64,000 nucleotides of DNA from NCBI RefSeq assembly GCF_030732065.1, contig NZ_JAVBHX010000004.1:186001-250000 (forward strand), in the 5' to 3' direction. Shown piece after piece: positions 29,252-40,065 of this stretch. The first letter of the stretch is position 1; each line of letters begins with the position of its first letter. The translations under genes and the position numbers were made by a program. The notes beneath the pieces are model-generated. The model saw only the letters and a list, made by a program, of their open reading frames with translations, was not told where the DNA came from and made no database searches. Origin of the DNA: Oceanimonas aquatica (GTDB taxonomy: Bacteria > Pseudomonadota > Gammaproteobacteria > Enterobacterales > Aeromonadaceae).

Positions 29252-29377
29252 GGGGACTGGAAAGGGCAACAATACCGTCACTCCGGCGAAGGCCGGAGTC
29301 CAGGGGGGATTGCACATCTGTTGGCAGAATGGATTCCGGATCAAGTCCGGAATGACCAGGTTTGTACCCCAGTCCCC
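29252..29377. repeat. Composite palindromic repeat after etfA
   Basis: Core 29277-29356 has ends GTCA...TGAC and two hairpins: CTCCGGCGAAGGCCGGAG (29281-29298) and ATTCCGGA...TCCGGAAT (29333-29353). In translation it gives the PAFAGVT and IPDLIRNP shadow peptides of a REP-like family common in proteobacteria. An outer inverted pair GGGGACTGG (29252-29260) and CCAGTCCCC (29369-29377) encloses it. It lies between etfA and the convergent tenA and may end transcription of both. Confidence 0.8.
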
Positions 29378-29382
29378 GATAC

Positions 29383-30051
29383 TCACATTCTTTGCTCTAA
29401 CCCCATGTCCCAGAAGTCGATTTCCAGCCGGGTGGCGTCGTCGAAAATACGGCACAGCTGGTTAAATCGCGATGGCGGCACCTCTGCCAGGCGCTCGTTC
29501 AGCCAGGCGATCTCGGCCTGGGCCGCGGCCTGAAACTCGGCACTTTCATACATGGCAATCCAGGCCTCAAAGGGGTTGGCCTCACCCCGCACCGTGTCGG
29601 GCTGCTCCACCAGCCAGCGGGCGATCTCGGCGTAGCCCACCAGGCAAGGGGCCAGGGCCACATGCAGATCCAGCAGATCCCCCCGATTGCCGGTGTCCAG
29701 CACATAACGGGTATAGGCCAGAGTGGCGCGGGCTTCGGGCAGCTCGGCCAGTTCCTGCTCGCCGATGCCCCACTGGTTGCAATAATCGATATGCAGGCCC
29801 AGCTCCAGATCGATAATGGCATCCAGCCCGGCCTTGGCATGGCGCAGATCCGCCAGGGTGGGGCTCTTGTAGGCGGCCAGGGCAAAGGCACGGCCAAACT
29901 GGATCAGAAACAGGTAATCCTGCTTCAGGTAATGACGAAAGGCCTCGGGCGCCAGGGTGCCCTGACCTAGCTGACGAACGAAGTCGTGTTCCCGGTAGGT
30001 GCGCCAGTGATCCCGGCAGCTGTTTTTCAACTCATTGAAAGTAAAGCTCAT
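29383..30051 (-). CDS. tenA: TenA family aminopyrimidine aminohydrolase (thiaminase II)
   Basis: Thiamine salvage enzyme family that hydrolyses aminopyrimidine degradation products. The 222-residue all-helical protein has the substrate-site Asp in YLKQDYLFL and the catalytic cysteine in HVALAPCLVGYAEI, both typical of TenA. It stands alone, with no other thiamine genes beside it, and I found no TPP riboswitch sequence upstream. Confidence 0.9.
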   Translation of the reverse strand: MSFTFNELKNSCRDHWRTYREHDFVRQLGQGTLAPEAFRHYLKQDYLFLIQFGRAFALAAYKSPTLADLRHAKAGLDAIIDLELGLHIDYCNQWGIGEQELAELPEARATLAYTRYVLDTGNRGDLLDLHVALAPCLVGYAEIARWLVEQPDTVRGEANPFEAWIAMYESAEFQAAAQAEIAWLNERLAEVPPSRFNQLCRIFDDATRLEIDFWDMGLEQRM

Positions 30052-30246
30052 TACATATCCTTATCGCTGAAATCACCAACAGCCGGCAGGGAGCCGGCCA
30101 CCGTGAGTCCATTCTGACCGGCTGGCGGGCAATCGCAAGCCGGAATGTTGTTTTGTTGTAATAAAACTACGATAGAAGTTATAGTTTCGGTCATTCGAGT
30201 GAAAAAGGGAGCTGCCACAGGGCGGTGCGGACGGGATATTGTTTCA
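30052..30246. other. Intergenic region between tenA and the pyrG promoter
   Basis: Divergent upstream region of tenA and pyrG. Next to tenA it contains GC-rich self-complementary stretches (AGCCGGC...GCCGGC, and GCCGGCT/AGCCGG pairs); the middle is AT-rich. No RNA gene or riboswitch motif was recognised. Confidence 0.5.
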
Positions 30247-30275
30247 TTGTCGTAATCGGGCTTCTTGCGTATAAT
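30247..30275 (+). promoter_or_regulatory. pyrG promoter
   Basis: TTGTCG (30247-30252) and a perfect TATAAT (30270-30275) are separated by 17 bp, about 55 bp upstream of the pyrG ATG. The expected start region reads GTGACCCCG, offering pyrimidines at initiation; E. coli-type CTP control by reiterative transcription is not evident. Confidence 0.7.
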
Positions 30276-30279
30276 GTGA

Positions 30280-31968
<1,689 letters not shown>

Positions 31969-31979
31969 CCAGTACCAGC

Positions 31980-32010
31980 GGCTGACCCCTTGGGGTCGGC
32001 CGTATTTTTT
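31980..32010 (+). terminator. Terminator/attenuator between pyrG and eno
   Basis: Stem GGCTGACCC/GGGTCGGCC with one G-T pair and a short loop, followed by GTATTTTTT. It probably reduces or ends pyrG readthrough into eno. Confidence 0.75.
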
Positions 32011-32037
32011 AGCGCTTTAGTTAGGTTTTGCGTTTAA

Positions 32038-33351
<1,314 letters not shown>

Positions 33352-33367
33352 TGCCTGTCTTGAGCTG

Positions 33368-33400
33368 AAAAAAAAACCCCGCCTTGAGCGGGGTTTTTTT
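33368..33400. terminator. Terminator after eno
   Basis: CCCCGC/GCGGGG stem with 5-nt loop, preceded by an A-run and followed by seven T. Confidence 0.92.
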
Positions 33401-33430
33401 ATGGCAGGCCAACCGGCTGCTTGCTTCGAA

Positions 33431-33497
33431 TGTCCGCCTTTGCGGACATGACGGTGCGGTAACATGCCCAACCCCGCTCCGTGCGGGGTTTCTTTTG
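33431..33497 (+). terminator. Two further hairpins between eno and ftsB
   Basis: TGTCCGC/GCGGACA (33431-33448), without a T-run, is followed by AACCCCGC/GCGGGGTT (33470-33490) with TCTTTTG after it. The second repeats the stem sequence of the eno terminator and looks like a backup terminator. Confidence 0.6.
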
Positions 33498-33544
33498 TTC
33501 GGCCGGGGAATATGGGAAACTAACCGTCTTGTTTCGGAGGATAA

Positions 33545-33835
33545 ATGCGCACCCTGACGCTGATACTGCTCGCCCTGCTGGCCACCCTGCAATACCACCT
33601 GTGGTGGGGCAAAAACGGCCTGGCCGAATACCATGAAGCGGCCGCCAACGTGGAGCGTCAGCTCACCGACAACGAACGGCTGGTAGAGCGCAATGCCCTG
33701 CTGTACCGGGAAATCAAGGATCTCAACCAGGGGCTGGCGGCCGTGGAAGAGCTGGCCCGCAACGATCTCGGCATGATCAAGCCCGATGAAACCTTTTACC
33801 GGGTGATCCCCGACGACGACGGACTCAGGCCATGA
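33545..33835 (+). CDS. ftsB: Cell division protein FtsB
   Basis: Small bitopic divisome protein that forms the FtsQLB complex. The 96-residue product has one N-terminal membrane helix (LTLILLALLATLQYHLWWG), then a coiled coil with the family pattern NERLVERNALLYREIKDL, and ends with the conserved ARNDLGMIKPDETFYRV. An excellent GGAGGA site precedes the ATG. It overlaps ispD by 4 bp, the usual ftsB-ispD order. Confidence 0.95.
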   Translation: MRTLTLILLALLATLQYHLWWGKNGLAEYHEAAANVERQLTDNERLVERNALLYREIKDLNQGLAAVEELARNDLGMIKPDETFYRVIPDDDGLRP

Positions 33836-34524
33836 GCCGCGCCAGCATTACCGCCGTGGTGCCGGCCGCCGGGGTAGGCAAACGCATGGGCAGCGCCGTG
33901 CCCAAGCAATACCTGAACCTGGCCGGTAAAACCGTGCTCGAACACACGGTCGAACGACTGCTGGCCCATGACGCCATCGAGCGGGTGGTAGTGGCAATCG
34001 GCCCCGAGGATCAGTGGTTTGCGTCGTTGCCGCTGGCCACCGATGCTCGCGTAGTGCGGGCCGAAGGCGGCCGGGAACGGGCCGATTCGGTACTCAATGC
34101 CCTTGAGTTTGTGACCAGCGACCATGTGCTGGTGCACGACGCGGCCCGGCCCTGCCTGGCTCGTGGCGATCTCGATGCCCTGCTGGCGAGCGCACAGCAA
34201 CCGCAAGGGGCCATTCTGGCATGCCGGGTGCGGGACACCATGAAGCGGGGCGATGGCCAGGGCGCCATTCTCGAAAGCGTGTCCCGGGACGAACTCTGGC
34301 ACGCACTGACGCCCCAGTGCTTTGCCACTCCAAGCCTGCGCCGGGCGCTGTCTGATGCGCTGGCCAAAGGCCTGGCGGTGACCGATGAGGCCTCGGCCAT
34401 GGAGCTGGCCGGCGTTCACCCTCTGCTGGTGGAAGGCCGTGCCGACAATATCAAGATTACCCGGCCGGAAGACCTGGCGCTGGCCGGCTTTTTTCTGCAG
34501 CAGCTGAAAGAGAACAACGAATGA
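33832..34524 (+). CDS. ispD: 2-C-methyl-D-erythritol 4-phosphate cytidylyltransferase
   Basis: MEP isoprenoid pathway enzyme that joins CTP to methylerythritol phosphate. The 230-residue protein has the nucleotide-binding start [28 protein letters not shown]-like [11 protein letters not shown], and the C-terminal [10 protein letters not shown]. It overlaps both neighbours by 4 bp, so it is tightly coupled to ispF. Confidence 0.96.
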   Translation: MSRASITAVVPAAGVGKRMGSAVPKQYLNLAGKTVLEHTVERLLAHDAIERVVVAIGPEDQWFASLPLATDARVVRAEGGRERADSVLNALEFVTSDHVLVHDAARPCLARGDLDALLASAQQPQGAILACRVRDTMKRGDGQGAILESVSRDELWHALTPQCFATPSLRRALSDALAKGLAVTDEASAMELAGVHPLLVEGRADNIKITRPEDLALAGFFLQQLKENNE

Positions 34525-34997
34525 TGCGAATCGGGCACGGTTTTGACGTGCATAAATTTGGTGGTCAGGGTCCCTGTATTCTGGCCGGGGTGACAGTGCC
34601 CCATGAACAGGGGCTGCTGGCCCATTCCGACGGCGACGTGGTGCTGCACGCCCTGAGCGATGCCCTGCTGGGCGCCATTGGCGCCGGCGACATCGGTCGC
34701 CACTTTCCCGACACTGACGCCGCCTTTGCCGGCATCGACAGCCGCATTCTGCTGCGCGATGTCTTTGCAAAAGTGAAAGCGGCAGGCTACGTGCTGGGTA
34801 ATGCGGATGTCACCGTCATGGCCCAGGCCCCCAGGCTGGCGCCCTTTATCGACGCCATGGCGGCCAATATCGCCGAGGATCTGCAGGCTCACTCTTCTCA
34901 GGTCAACGTCAAGGCGACCACCACCGAAAAACTTGGCTTTATCGGCCGCAAAGAGGGCATGGCGGCGGAAGCCGTGGTGTTACTGGTAAAAGCATGA
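34521..34997 (+). CDS. ispF: 2-C-methyl-D-erythritol 2,4-cyclodiphosphate synthase
   Basis: Zinc-dependent MEP pathway cyclase, 158 residues. It shows [11 protein letters not shown] with the metal ligands Asp and His, [19 protein letters not shown], and the C-terminal [19 protein letters not shown]. Part of the ftsB-ispD-ispF-truD operon, overlapping truD by 4 bp. Confidence 0.97.
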   Translation: MMRIGHGFDVHKFGGQGPCILAGVTVPHEQGLLAHSDGDVVLHALSDALLGAIGAGDIGRHFPDTDAAFAGIDSRILLRDVFAKVKAAGYVLGNADVTVMAQAPRLAPFIDAMAANIAEDLQAHSSQVNVKATTTEKLGFIGRKEGMAAEAVVLLVKA

Positions 34998-36037
34998 ACA
35001 ACGACTGGCATTATCTCCATGGCGAGCCCGCCGCCAGCGGCCGGCTCAAGGCCGAGCCTGAACATTTTGTGGTGCGCGAGGATCTGGGCTTTGCCCCCAG
35101 CGGTGAAGGCGAGCACATTTTTCTGCACATTCGCAAGCGCGGCCAGAACACCCAGTGGGTGGCCCGTGATCTGGCCCGGCTGGCCGGCGTGGCCCAGCGC
35201 GATGTGACCTGGGCCGGACTCAAGGACAGGCATGCGGTGACCGAGCAGTGGTTCGGTGTGCATCTGCCGGGCAAGGAGATGCCCGACTTTTCCCCGCTGG
35301 AAAACGACGACGTACAGATCCTGGCCATTGCCCGTCACCATAAAAAGCTGAAAACCGGGGCGCTCAAGGGCAACTGGTTTGAGCTGACCCTGACCGGTCT
35401 CGAGGACGATGAGGAGCTCGAGGCCCGGCTGGCGGCCATTCGTGAGCGGGGCGTGCCCAACTACTTCGGGGACCAGCGCTTTGGCCACGACGGTGGCAAT
35501 ATCGCACAGGCCAGGGCCATGTTTGGTGGCAAACGCATCAAGGATCGCAACAAGCGGTCGATGTATTTATCTGCGGCCCGCAGTTACCTGTTCAATCTGG
35601 CGGTGAGTCATCGGCTGGCGCAGCACACCGGCGAGCAACTGCTGAACGGCGATTGCGTGATGCTGGCGGGCAGTCAGTCGTTTTTCACCATTAACGACGA
35701 CAATCCCCTTGACGACGCCCTGCGTGCGCGTTTTGCTTCCGGCGACATTCGCCTGAGTGCCCCCTTGTGGGGGCGGGGCCGGTTGCCCAGCGAGGCCGAC
35801 GCTGCATCGCTTGAGCAGGCGGCCCTGGCCGGCATGGAGGAGTTGCAGAGTGGGCTCGAGGCCAACGGTCTCAAGCAGGAGCGCCGCGCCCTGCTGCTGA
35901 AACCGGAACAACTGAGCTGGCAGCGCAGTGAGCGCAGCCTGACGTTGTCGTTCTGGTTGCCGGCGGGCAGCTATGCCACCAGCCTGGTACGGGAAATCAT
36001 CAAGGAAAAGGAGAGCCATGAAAATACTGGTGAGTAA
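34994..36037 (+). CDS. truD: tRNA pseudouridine(13) synthase TruD
   Basis: Isomerises U13 of tRNA-Glu to pseudouridine. The 347-residue protein has the catalytic aspartate in [22 protein letters not shown], the [17 protein letters not shown] motif and [16 protein letters not shown], as in E. coli TruD. The C-terminus overlaps the start of surE by 20 bp. Confidence 0.96.
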   Translation: MNNDWHYLHGEPAASGRLKAEPEHFVVREDLGFAPSGEGEHIFLHIRKRGQNTQWVARDLARLAGVAQRDVTWAGLKDRHAVTEQWFGVHLPGKEMPDFSPLENDDVQILAIARHHKKLKTGALKGNWFELTLTGLEDDEELEARLAAIRERGVPNYFGDQRFGHDGGNIAQARAMFGGKRIKDRNKRSMYLSAARSYLFNLAVSHRLAQHTGEQLLNGDCVMLAGSQSFFTINDDNPLDDALRARFASGDIRLSAPLWGRGRLPSEADAASLEQAALAGMEELQSGLEANGLKQERRALLLKPEQLSWQRSERSLTLSFWLPAGSYATSLVREIIKEKESHENTGE

Positions 36038-36764
36038 TGACGATGGCGTCAACGCCCTCGGTATTCGCACCCTCAGCCGGGCGCTGTCGGAATTTGCCGA
36101 AGTGGTGACGGTGGCGCCGGACCGCAATCGCAGCGGTGCCAGTCATTCCCTGACGCTGGAAGTGCCCCTGCGGGCCGACAAGCTGGACGACACCGGCTTC
36201 TATTCGGTCAAGGGCACGCCCACCGATTGCGTGCACTGGGCGGTGAACTGCCTGCTGGATCCGGACCCGGATCTGGTGGTGGCGGGCATCAATCACGGTG
36301 CCAACCTGGGCGACGACGTGCTTTACTCGGGCACGGTGGCGGCGGCCACCGAGGGCCGCCATCTGGGATTGCCGTCGCTGGCCATTTCCCTGTGTGGCGA
36401 GCGCCATTTCGAGACCGCCGCCCATTTCGCCGGCATGCTGGTACAGGGCCTGTTGCGGGCGCCGCTGTACTCCAACCAGATCCTTAACGTCAACGTGCCC
36501 GACTTGCCCCTGGCGGAAATTAAGGGTATCAAAGTGACCCGTCTGGGGAACCGCCATCGTTCCGAGGCGGTACTCAAGGAATTTGATCCCCGTGGTCGTC
36601 CCATTTACTGGATAGGGCCGCCTGGAGCCATTCAGGACGCGGGTGAAGGCACCGACTTTGATGCGGTGGAGCGTGGCTTTGTGTCCATTACGCCGCTGAC
36701 CATCGATCTCACGGCATACGATCAAATGGCGGCCCTGTCCCGCTGGATCAAGGATGTGGAGTAA
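36018..36764 (+). CDS. surE: 5'/3'-nucleotidase SurE
   Basis: Metal-dependent nucleotidase that dephosphorylates nucleoside monophosphates, linked to stationary-phase survival. The 248-residue protein begins [14 protein letters not shown] with the metal-binding Asp-Asp, then [11 protein letters not shown] and [22 protein letters not shown]. The ATG at 36018 lies inside the end of truD and is preceded by AAGGAGAG; upstream in-frame codons have no SurE similarity. Overlaps pcm by 11 bp. Confidence 0.95.
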   Translation: MKILVSNDDGVNALGIRTLSRALSEFAEVVTVAPDRNRSGASHSLTLEVPLRADKLDDTGFYSVKGTPTDCVHWAVNCLLDPDPDLVVAGINHGANLGDDVLYSGTVAAATEGRHLGLPSLAISLCGERHFETAAHFAGMLVQGLLRAPLYSNQILNVNVPDLPLAEIKGIKVTRLGNRHRSEAVLKEFDPRGRPIYWIGPPGAIQDAGEGTDFDAVERGFVSITPLTIDLTAYDQMAALSRWIKDVE

Positions 36765-37398
36765 GGATGTGCGCACGTTAGCAGGAGAGCAGCTCTATCG
36801 CCTGCTGAAGCAGCAGGGCATTCATAACGAGCGGGTGCTGCGGGCCATTACCGCGCTGCCCCGGGACGAGTTTGTGGATGAGGCCATGGCCCACAAGGCC
36901 TGGGAGAACAGTGCCCTGCCCATCGGCTTTGGCCAGACCATTTCCCAGCCTTACATAGTGGCGCGCATGACCGAGGCCCTGCTGCAGGGGCCCATGCCCC
37001 GCCGGGTGCTGGAGGTGGGCACCGGCTCAGGTTTTCAGACCGCGGTGCTGGCCCAGCTGGTGGATGAGGTCTACACCATAGAGCGCATCAAGCCATTGCA
37101 ATACCAGGCCCGGCGACGGTTGCAGCGACTGGATTTATACAACGTGCGTACCAAGCACGGTGACGGCTGGCAGGGCTGGGCCAGTAAGGCTCCGTTTGAT
37201 GCCATTATTGTGACGGCGGCGGCGAGCTCCACGCCCACGGCGCTGCTGGAGCAACTGGCCGATGGCGGGCGCATGGTGATTCCGGTGGGGGCCATGCAAC
37301 AAACCCTGTGGCTCTACCAGCGCCGGGGTGATGATTTTGTGCGTACCGAGCTGGAAGCGGTGCGTTTTGTTCCTTTGATTCAGGGTGATCTTGAGTGA
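36754..37398 (+). CDS. pcm: Protein-L-isoaspartate O-methyltransferase
   Basis: Repairs isoaspartyl residues in aged proteins using S-adenosylmethionine. The 214-residue protein has [19 protein letters not shown], the SAM site [15 protein letters not shown] and [13 protein letters not shown] 36754 overlaps surE by 11 bp and gives a length near E. coli Pcm (208). A GTG at 36769 is an alternative start. The surE-pcm pair is a classic arrangement. Confidence 0.95.
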   Translation: MWSKDVRTLAGEQLYRLLKQQGIHNERVLRAITALPRDEFVDEAMAHKAWENSALPIGFGQTISQPYIVARMTEALLQGPMPRRVLEVGTGSGFQTAVLAQLVDEVYTIERIKPLQYQARRRLQRLDLYNVRTKHGDGWQGWASKAPFDAIIVTAAASSTPTALLEQLADGGRMVIPVGAMQQTLWLYQRRGDDFVRTELEAVRFVPLIQGDLE

Positions 37399-37976
37399 AG
37401 CTGTTTTCCCGTTTGTACCGGCTGGTGATGATGTGGGCGGTGCACCGCCATGCACCGGTTTACCTGTCCATGAACAGTTTTGTGGAGTCCATTTTCTGGC
37501 CGGTGCCGGTGGACGTCATGCTGGCCCCCATGGCGCTGGCCAAGCCCGAGCGGGCCTGGAACTACGCCACCCTGGCCACGGTGTTTTCGGTGCTGGGTGC
37601 GGCCTTTGGTTACCTGCTGGGCTATGCCATGTGGGAACCATTGGTGGAGCCCTTTATCAATACCATGGGCTATCAGGGCAAGATGGACATTGCCCGTCAG
37701 TGGTTTGATGAATGGGGCGTGTGGGTCATCTTTATCGCCAGCTTTACGCCCATTCCCTACAAGGTGTTTACCGTTACCGCCGGCCTGCTGCAGATGGCCT
37801 TTATGCCGTTTCTGCTGATCTCCCTGGTGGGCCGCGGCCTGCGCTTTTTCCTGGTGTCCGGGCTCATGGTCTGGGGCGGGGTGAAAATGGAGCGCAAGCT
37901 CATTCGCTATATCGATCTGCTGGGCTGGCTGTGCGTGGCGGCGGCGGTGATCGCCTATCTGTTGCTGAGGAACTGA
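37395..37976 (+). CDS. YqaA family membrane protein (VTT/DedA-like)
   Basis: Small integral membrane protein of the SNARE-associated/VTT group. The 193-residue product has several hydrophobic helices and the DedA-like motif [22 protein letters not shown] with [12 protein letters not shown]. The GTG start overlaps the pcm stop. The molecular role is not established; relatives act in lipid transport or membrane homeostasis. The position between pcm and nlpD is recurrent in marine gammaproteobacteria as I recall. Confidence 0.85.
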   Translation: MKLFSRLYRLVMMWAVHRHAPVYLSMNSFVESIFWPVPVDVMLAPMALAKPERAWNYATLATVFSVLGAAFGYLLGYAMWEPLVEPFINTMGYQGKMDIARQWFDEWGVWVIFIASFTPIPYKVFTVTAGLLQMAFMPFLLISLVGRGLRFFLVSGLMVWGGVKMERKLIRYIDLLGWLCVAAAVIAYLLLRN

Positions 37977-38941
37977 TGACGCGGGGGAGCAGCTACGTCA
38001 AAGCGGTGAGTATCAGCCTGGCGCTGATGCTGCTGCTCTCGGCCTGCTCTGCCCATCGTCCGGCCCCCGTACGCGGGGTCGGCGTTCATGCTCAGGGCTA
38101 CATCAAGGCCAATGGCCGTCATTATGTGGTGGCCCGTGGCGATACGCTTTATTCCATTGCCTGGCAGGCCGGGACCGATGTGACCACCCTGGCTCGCCAC
38201 AATGGTCTGCGCGCGCCTTATCGCATTTATCCCGGCCAGACCCTGCGTCTGGATGTACCCGGTCGCAAGCGGGTGGTGTACCGGGTACGCCGGGGCGACA
38301 CCCTGAGCGGCATTGCCCGGCGAACCAATCACTCGGTGGCGGATCTCGCCAGCCTTAACGGACTGCGCCCGCCCTACCGCATTTACGTGGGTCAGCAGCT
38401 GGCGCTTCATGCCATCAGCCGCCCCGCCAGCAAGCCAAAGACCCAGGCGAAACCAGGCCTGTCACGGCCTGCCAAACCCGCTGCTGCAAAATCACCCAGG
38501 CCTCTTGCACCGGCCAGGGGAAAAGCATACGCTGGGTCTGAAGTACAAAAACGCACTGCTGTCAATGCTGCCATCGTTTGGCAATGGCCTGTCAAAGGGC
38601 CGGTGATTTCGGGCTTTTCAGTGTCGGAAACCGGCAACAAGGGCATCGACATTCGGGGCAGCAGAGGGCAGGCCGTCAAGGCCGCCGCGGCAGGCAAGGT
38701 AGTTTACGCAGGGAATGCGCTACGTGGTTATGGCAATCTGATCATCATCAAACACAACGATGATTACTTGTCGGCCTACGCCCATAACGAGGTACTGCGG
38801 ATCAAGGAGCAGGATACGGTGCGGGCGGGCCAGCACATAGCGGATATGGGAAGCAGTGATGCTGATGATGTCCGGTTGCACTTCGAGATCCGGCATCAGG
38901 GTAAATCGGTCGATCCGAGAAAATACCTGCCCAAGCGATAG
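37976..38941 (+). CDS. nlpD: Lipoprotein NlpD with two LysM domains and degenerate LytM domain
   Basis: Outer-membrane lipoprotein that activates the septal amidase AmiC during cell separation. The 321-residue protein has a lipobox LLSAC with lipidated Cys24, two LysM repeats (about 49-92 and 100-143), a Pro/Ala/Lys-rich linker, and a C-terminal M23 domain (about 208-316). Two of the zinc-ligand positions are replaced (NKGID for HxGxD; VRLHFEIR for HxHFE), so it should be a non-catalytic activator. E. coli NlpD has one LysM. The ATG overlaps the yqaA stop. The rpoS promoter is probably inside this gene, as in relatives. Confidence 0.93.
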   Translation: MTRGSSYVKAVSISLALMLLLSACSAHRPAPVRGVGVHAQGYIKANGRHYVVARGDTLYSIAWQAGTDVTTLARHNGLRAPYRIYPGQTLRLDVPGRKRVVYRVRRGDTLSGIARRTNHSVADLASLNGLRPPYRIYVGQQLALHAISRPASKPKTQAKPGLSRPAKPAAAKSPRPLAPARGKAYAGSEVQKRTAVNAAIVWQWPVKGPVISGFSVSETGNKGIDIRGSRGQAVKAAAAGKVVYAGNALRGYGNLIIIKHNDDYLSAYAHNEVLRIKEQDTVRAGQHIADMGSSDADDVRLHFEIRHQGKSVDPRKYLPKR

Positions 38942-38983
38942 TCACCGGGAGACAGGTGGTACCCGGGTTTAGGGAGAGCTGCC

Positions 38984-39940
38984 ATGAGCCAGAAAAAACA
39001 ACAGACCCACGACGAAGAAACGAAGACGGCCACAAGCGCCGAAGCGAGTACCGCCGAGCAGGACACTCAGGAAGAGGAAGTGCTCAGCACCCCCAGCCAG
39101 CGCAGCCTGGATGTCACCCAGCTTTATCTGGGAGAGATCGGCTTTTCGCCGCTGCTCACCGCCGAAGAAGAAGTGCACTACGCCCGTCGCGCCCTGCGTG
39201 GCGATCTCGCCGCCCGCAAACGGATGATCGAATCCAACCTGCGACTGGTGGTGAAAATATCCCGCCGTTACAACAACCGGGGCCTGGCCCTGCTCGACCT
39301 GATCGAGGAAGGCAACCTGGGACTGATCCGCGCCGTGGAGAAGTTTGATCCCGAACGGGGGTTTCGTTTCTCTACCTATGCCACCTGGTGGATTCGCCAG
39401 ACCATAGAGCGGGCCATCATGAACCAGACCCGCACCATTCGCCTGCCCATTCATGTGGTCAAGGAGCTGAACGTCTACCTACGCACCGCCCGAGAGCTGG
39501 CCCACCGGCTGGATCACGAGCCCACCGCCGACGAGATTGCCGATGCCCTCGACAAGCCGGTGGAAGACGTGTCGCGCATGCTCAAGCTGAACGAAAAGAT
39601 AAGTTCGGTCGATACCCCCATCGGTGGTGACGGCGACAAGGCGCTGCTTGATGTGCTGGCCGACGAGAACGACAAGGATCCGGAAGCCGAGACTCAGGAC
39701 GACGACATGCACTCAAGCCTGGTGCGCTGGCTGGAAGAGCTCAACCCCAAGCAGCGGGAAGTGCTGGCGCGGCGTTTTGGTCTGCTGGGCTACGAGCCTT
39801 CTACTCTGGAAGACGTGGGCCGGGAAATCGGCCTGACCCGGGAACGGGTTCGCCAGATCCAGGTGGAAGCGTTGCGCCGGCTGAAGGAAATCCTGACTCA
39901 GCAGGGCCTGAATATCGATACCCTGTTCCACAGCGAATAA
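38984..39940 (+). CDS. rpoS: RNA polymerase sigma factor RpoS
   Basis: Stationary-phase/general stress sigma factor. The 318-residue protein contains regions 1.2 to 4.2: [19 protein letters not shown], region 2 ([42 protein letters not shown]), region 3 and region 4 with [21 protein letters not shown]. The acidic N-terminal segment (about residues 1-40) is shorter and less like E. coli RpoS. It follows nlpD by 42 bp, the usual nlpD-rpoS order. Confidence 0.96.
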   Translation: MSQKKQQTHDEETKTATSAEASTAEQDTQEEEVLSTPSQRSLDVTQLYLGEIGFSPLLTAEEEVHYARRALRGDLAARKRMIESNLRLVVKISRRYNNRGLALLDLIEEGNLGLIRAVEKFDPERGFRFSTYATWWIRQTIERAIMNQTRTIRLPIHVVKELNVYLRTARELAHRLDHEPTADEIADALDKPVEDVSRMLKLNEKISSVDTPIGGDGDKALLDVLADENDKDPEAETQDDDMHSSLVRWLEELNPKQREVLARRFGLLGYEPSTLEDVGREIGLTRERVRQIQVEALRRLKEILTQQGLNIDTLFHSE

Positions 39941-39950
39941 TACCAATAAC

Positions 39951-40047
39951 CCCCTCCCAGCCTTCACCCTTTAACAAGGGGGAGGAGAGCAAGCATATGT
40001 CGCCGGTTTGCTCCCTCCCCTTGATAAGGGGAGGGCTGGGGTGGGGT
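39951..40047. repeat. Large imperfect inverted repeat between rpoS and mutS
   Basis: The arm CCCCTCCCAGCC...GGGGGAGG (39951-39984) is imperfectly complementary to CTCCCTCCCC...GGGCTGGGG (40011-40040), and each arm also forms its own small hairpin. It lies between convergent rpoS and mutS and probably terminates both. Similar CTCCC-rich repeats are dispersed in many proteobacterial genomes. Confidence 0.65.
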
Positions 40048-40065
40048 GGTTTTTACTTCCAGCTT

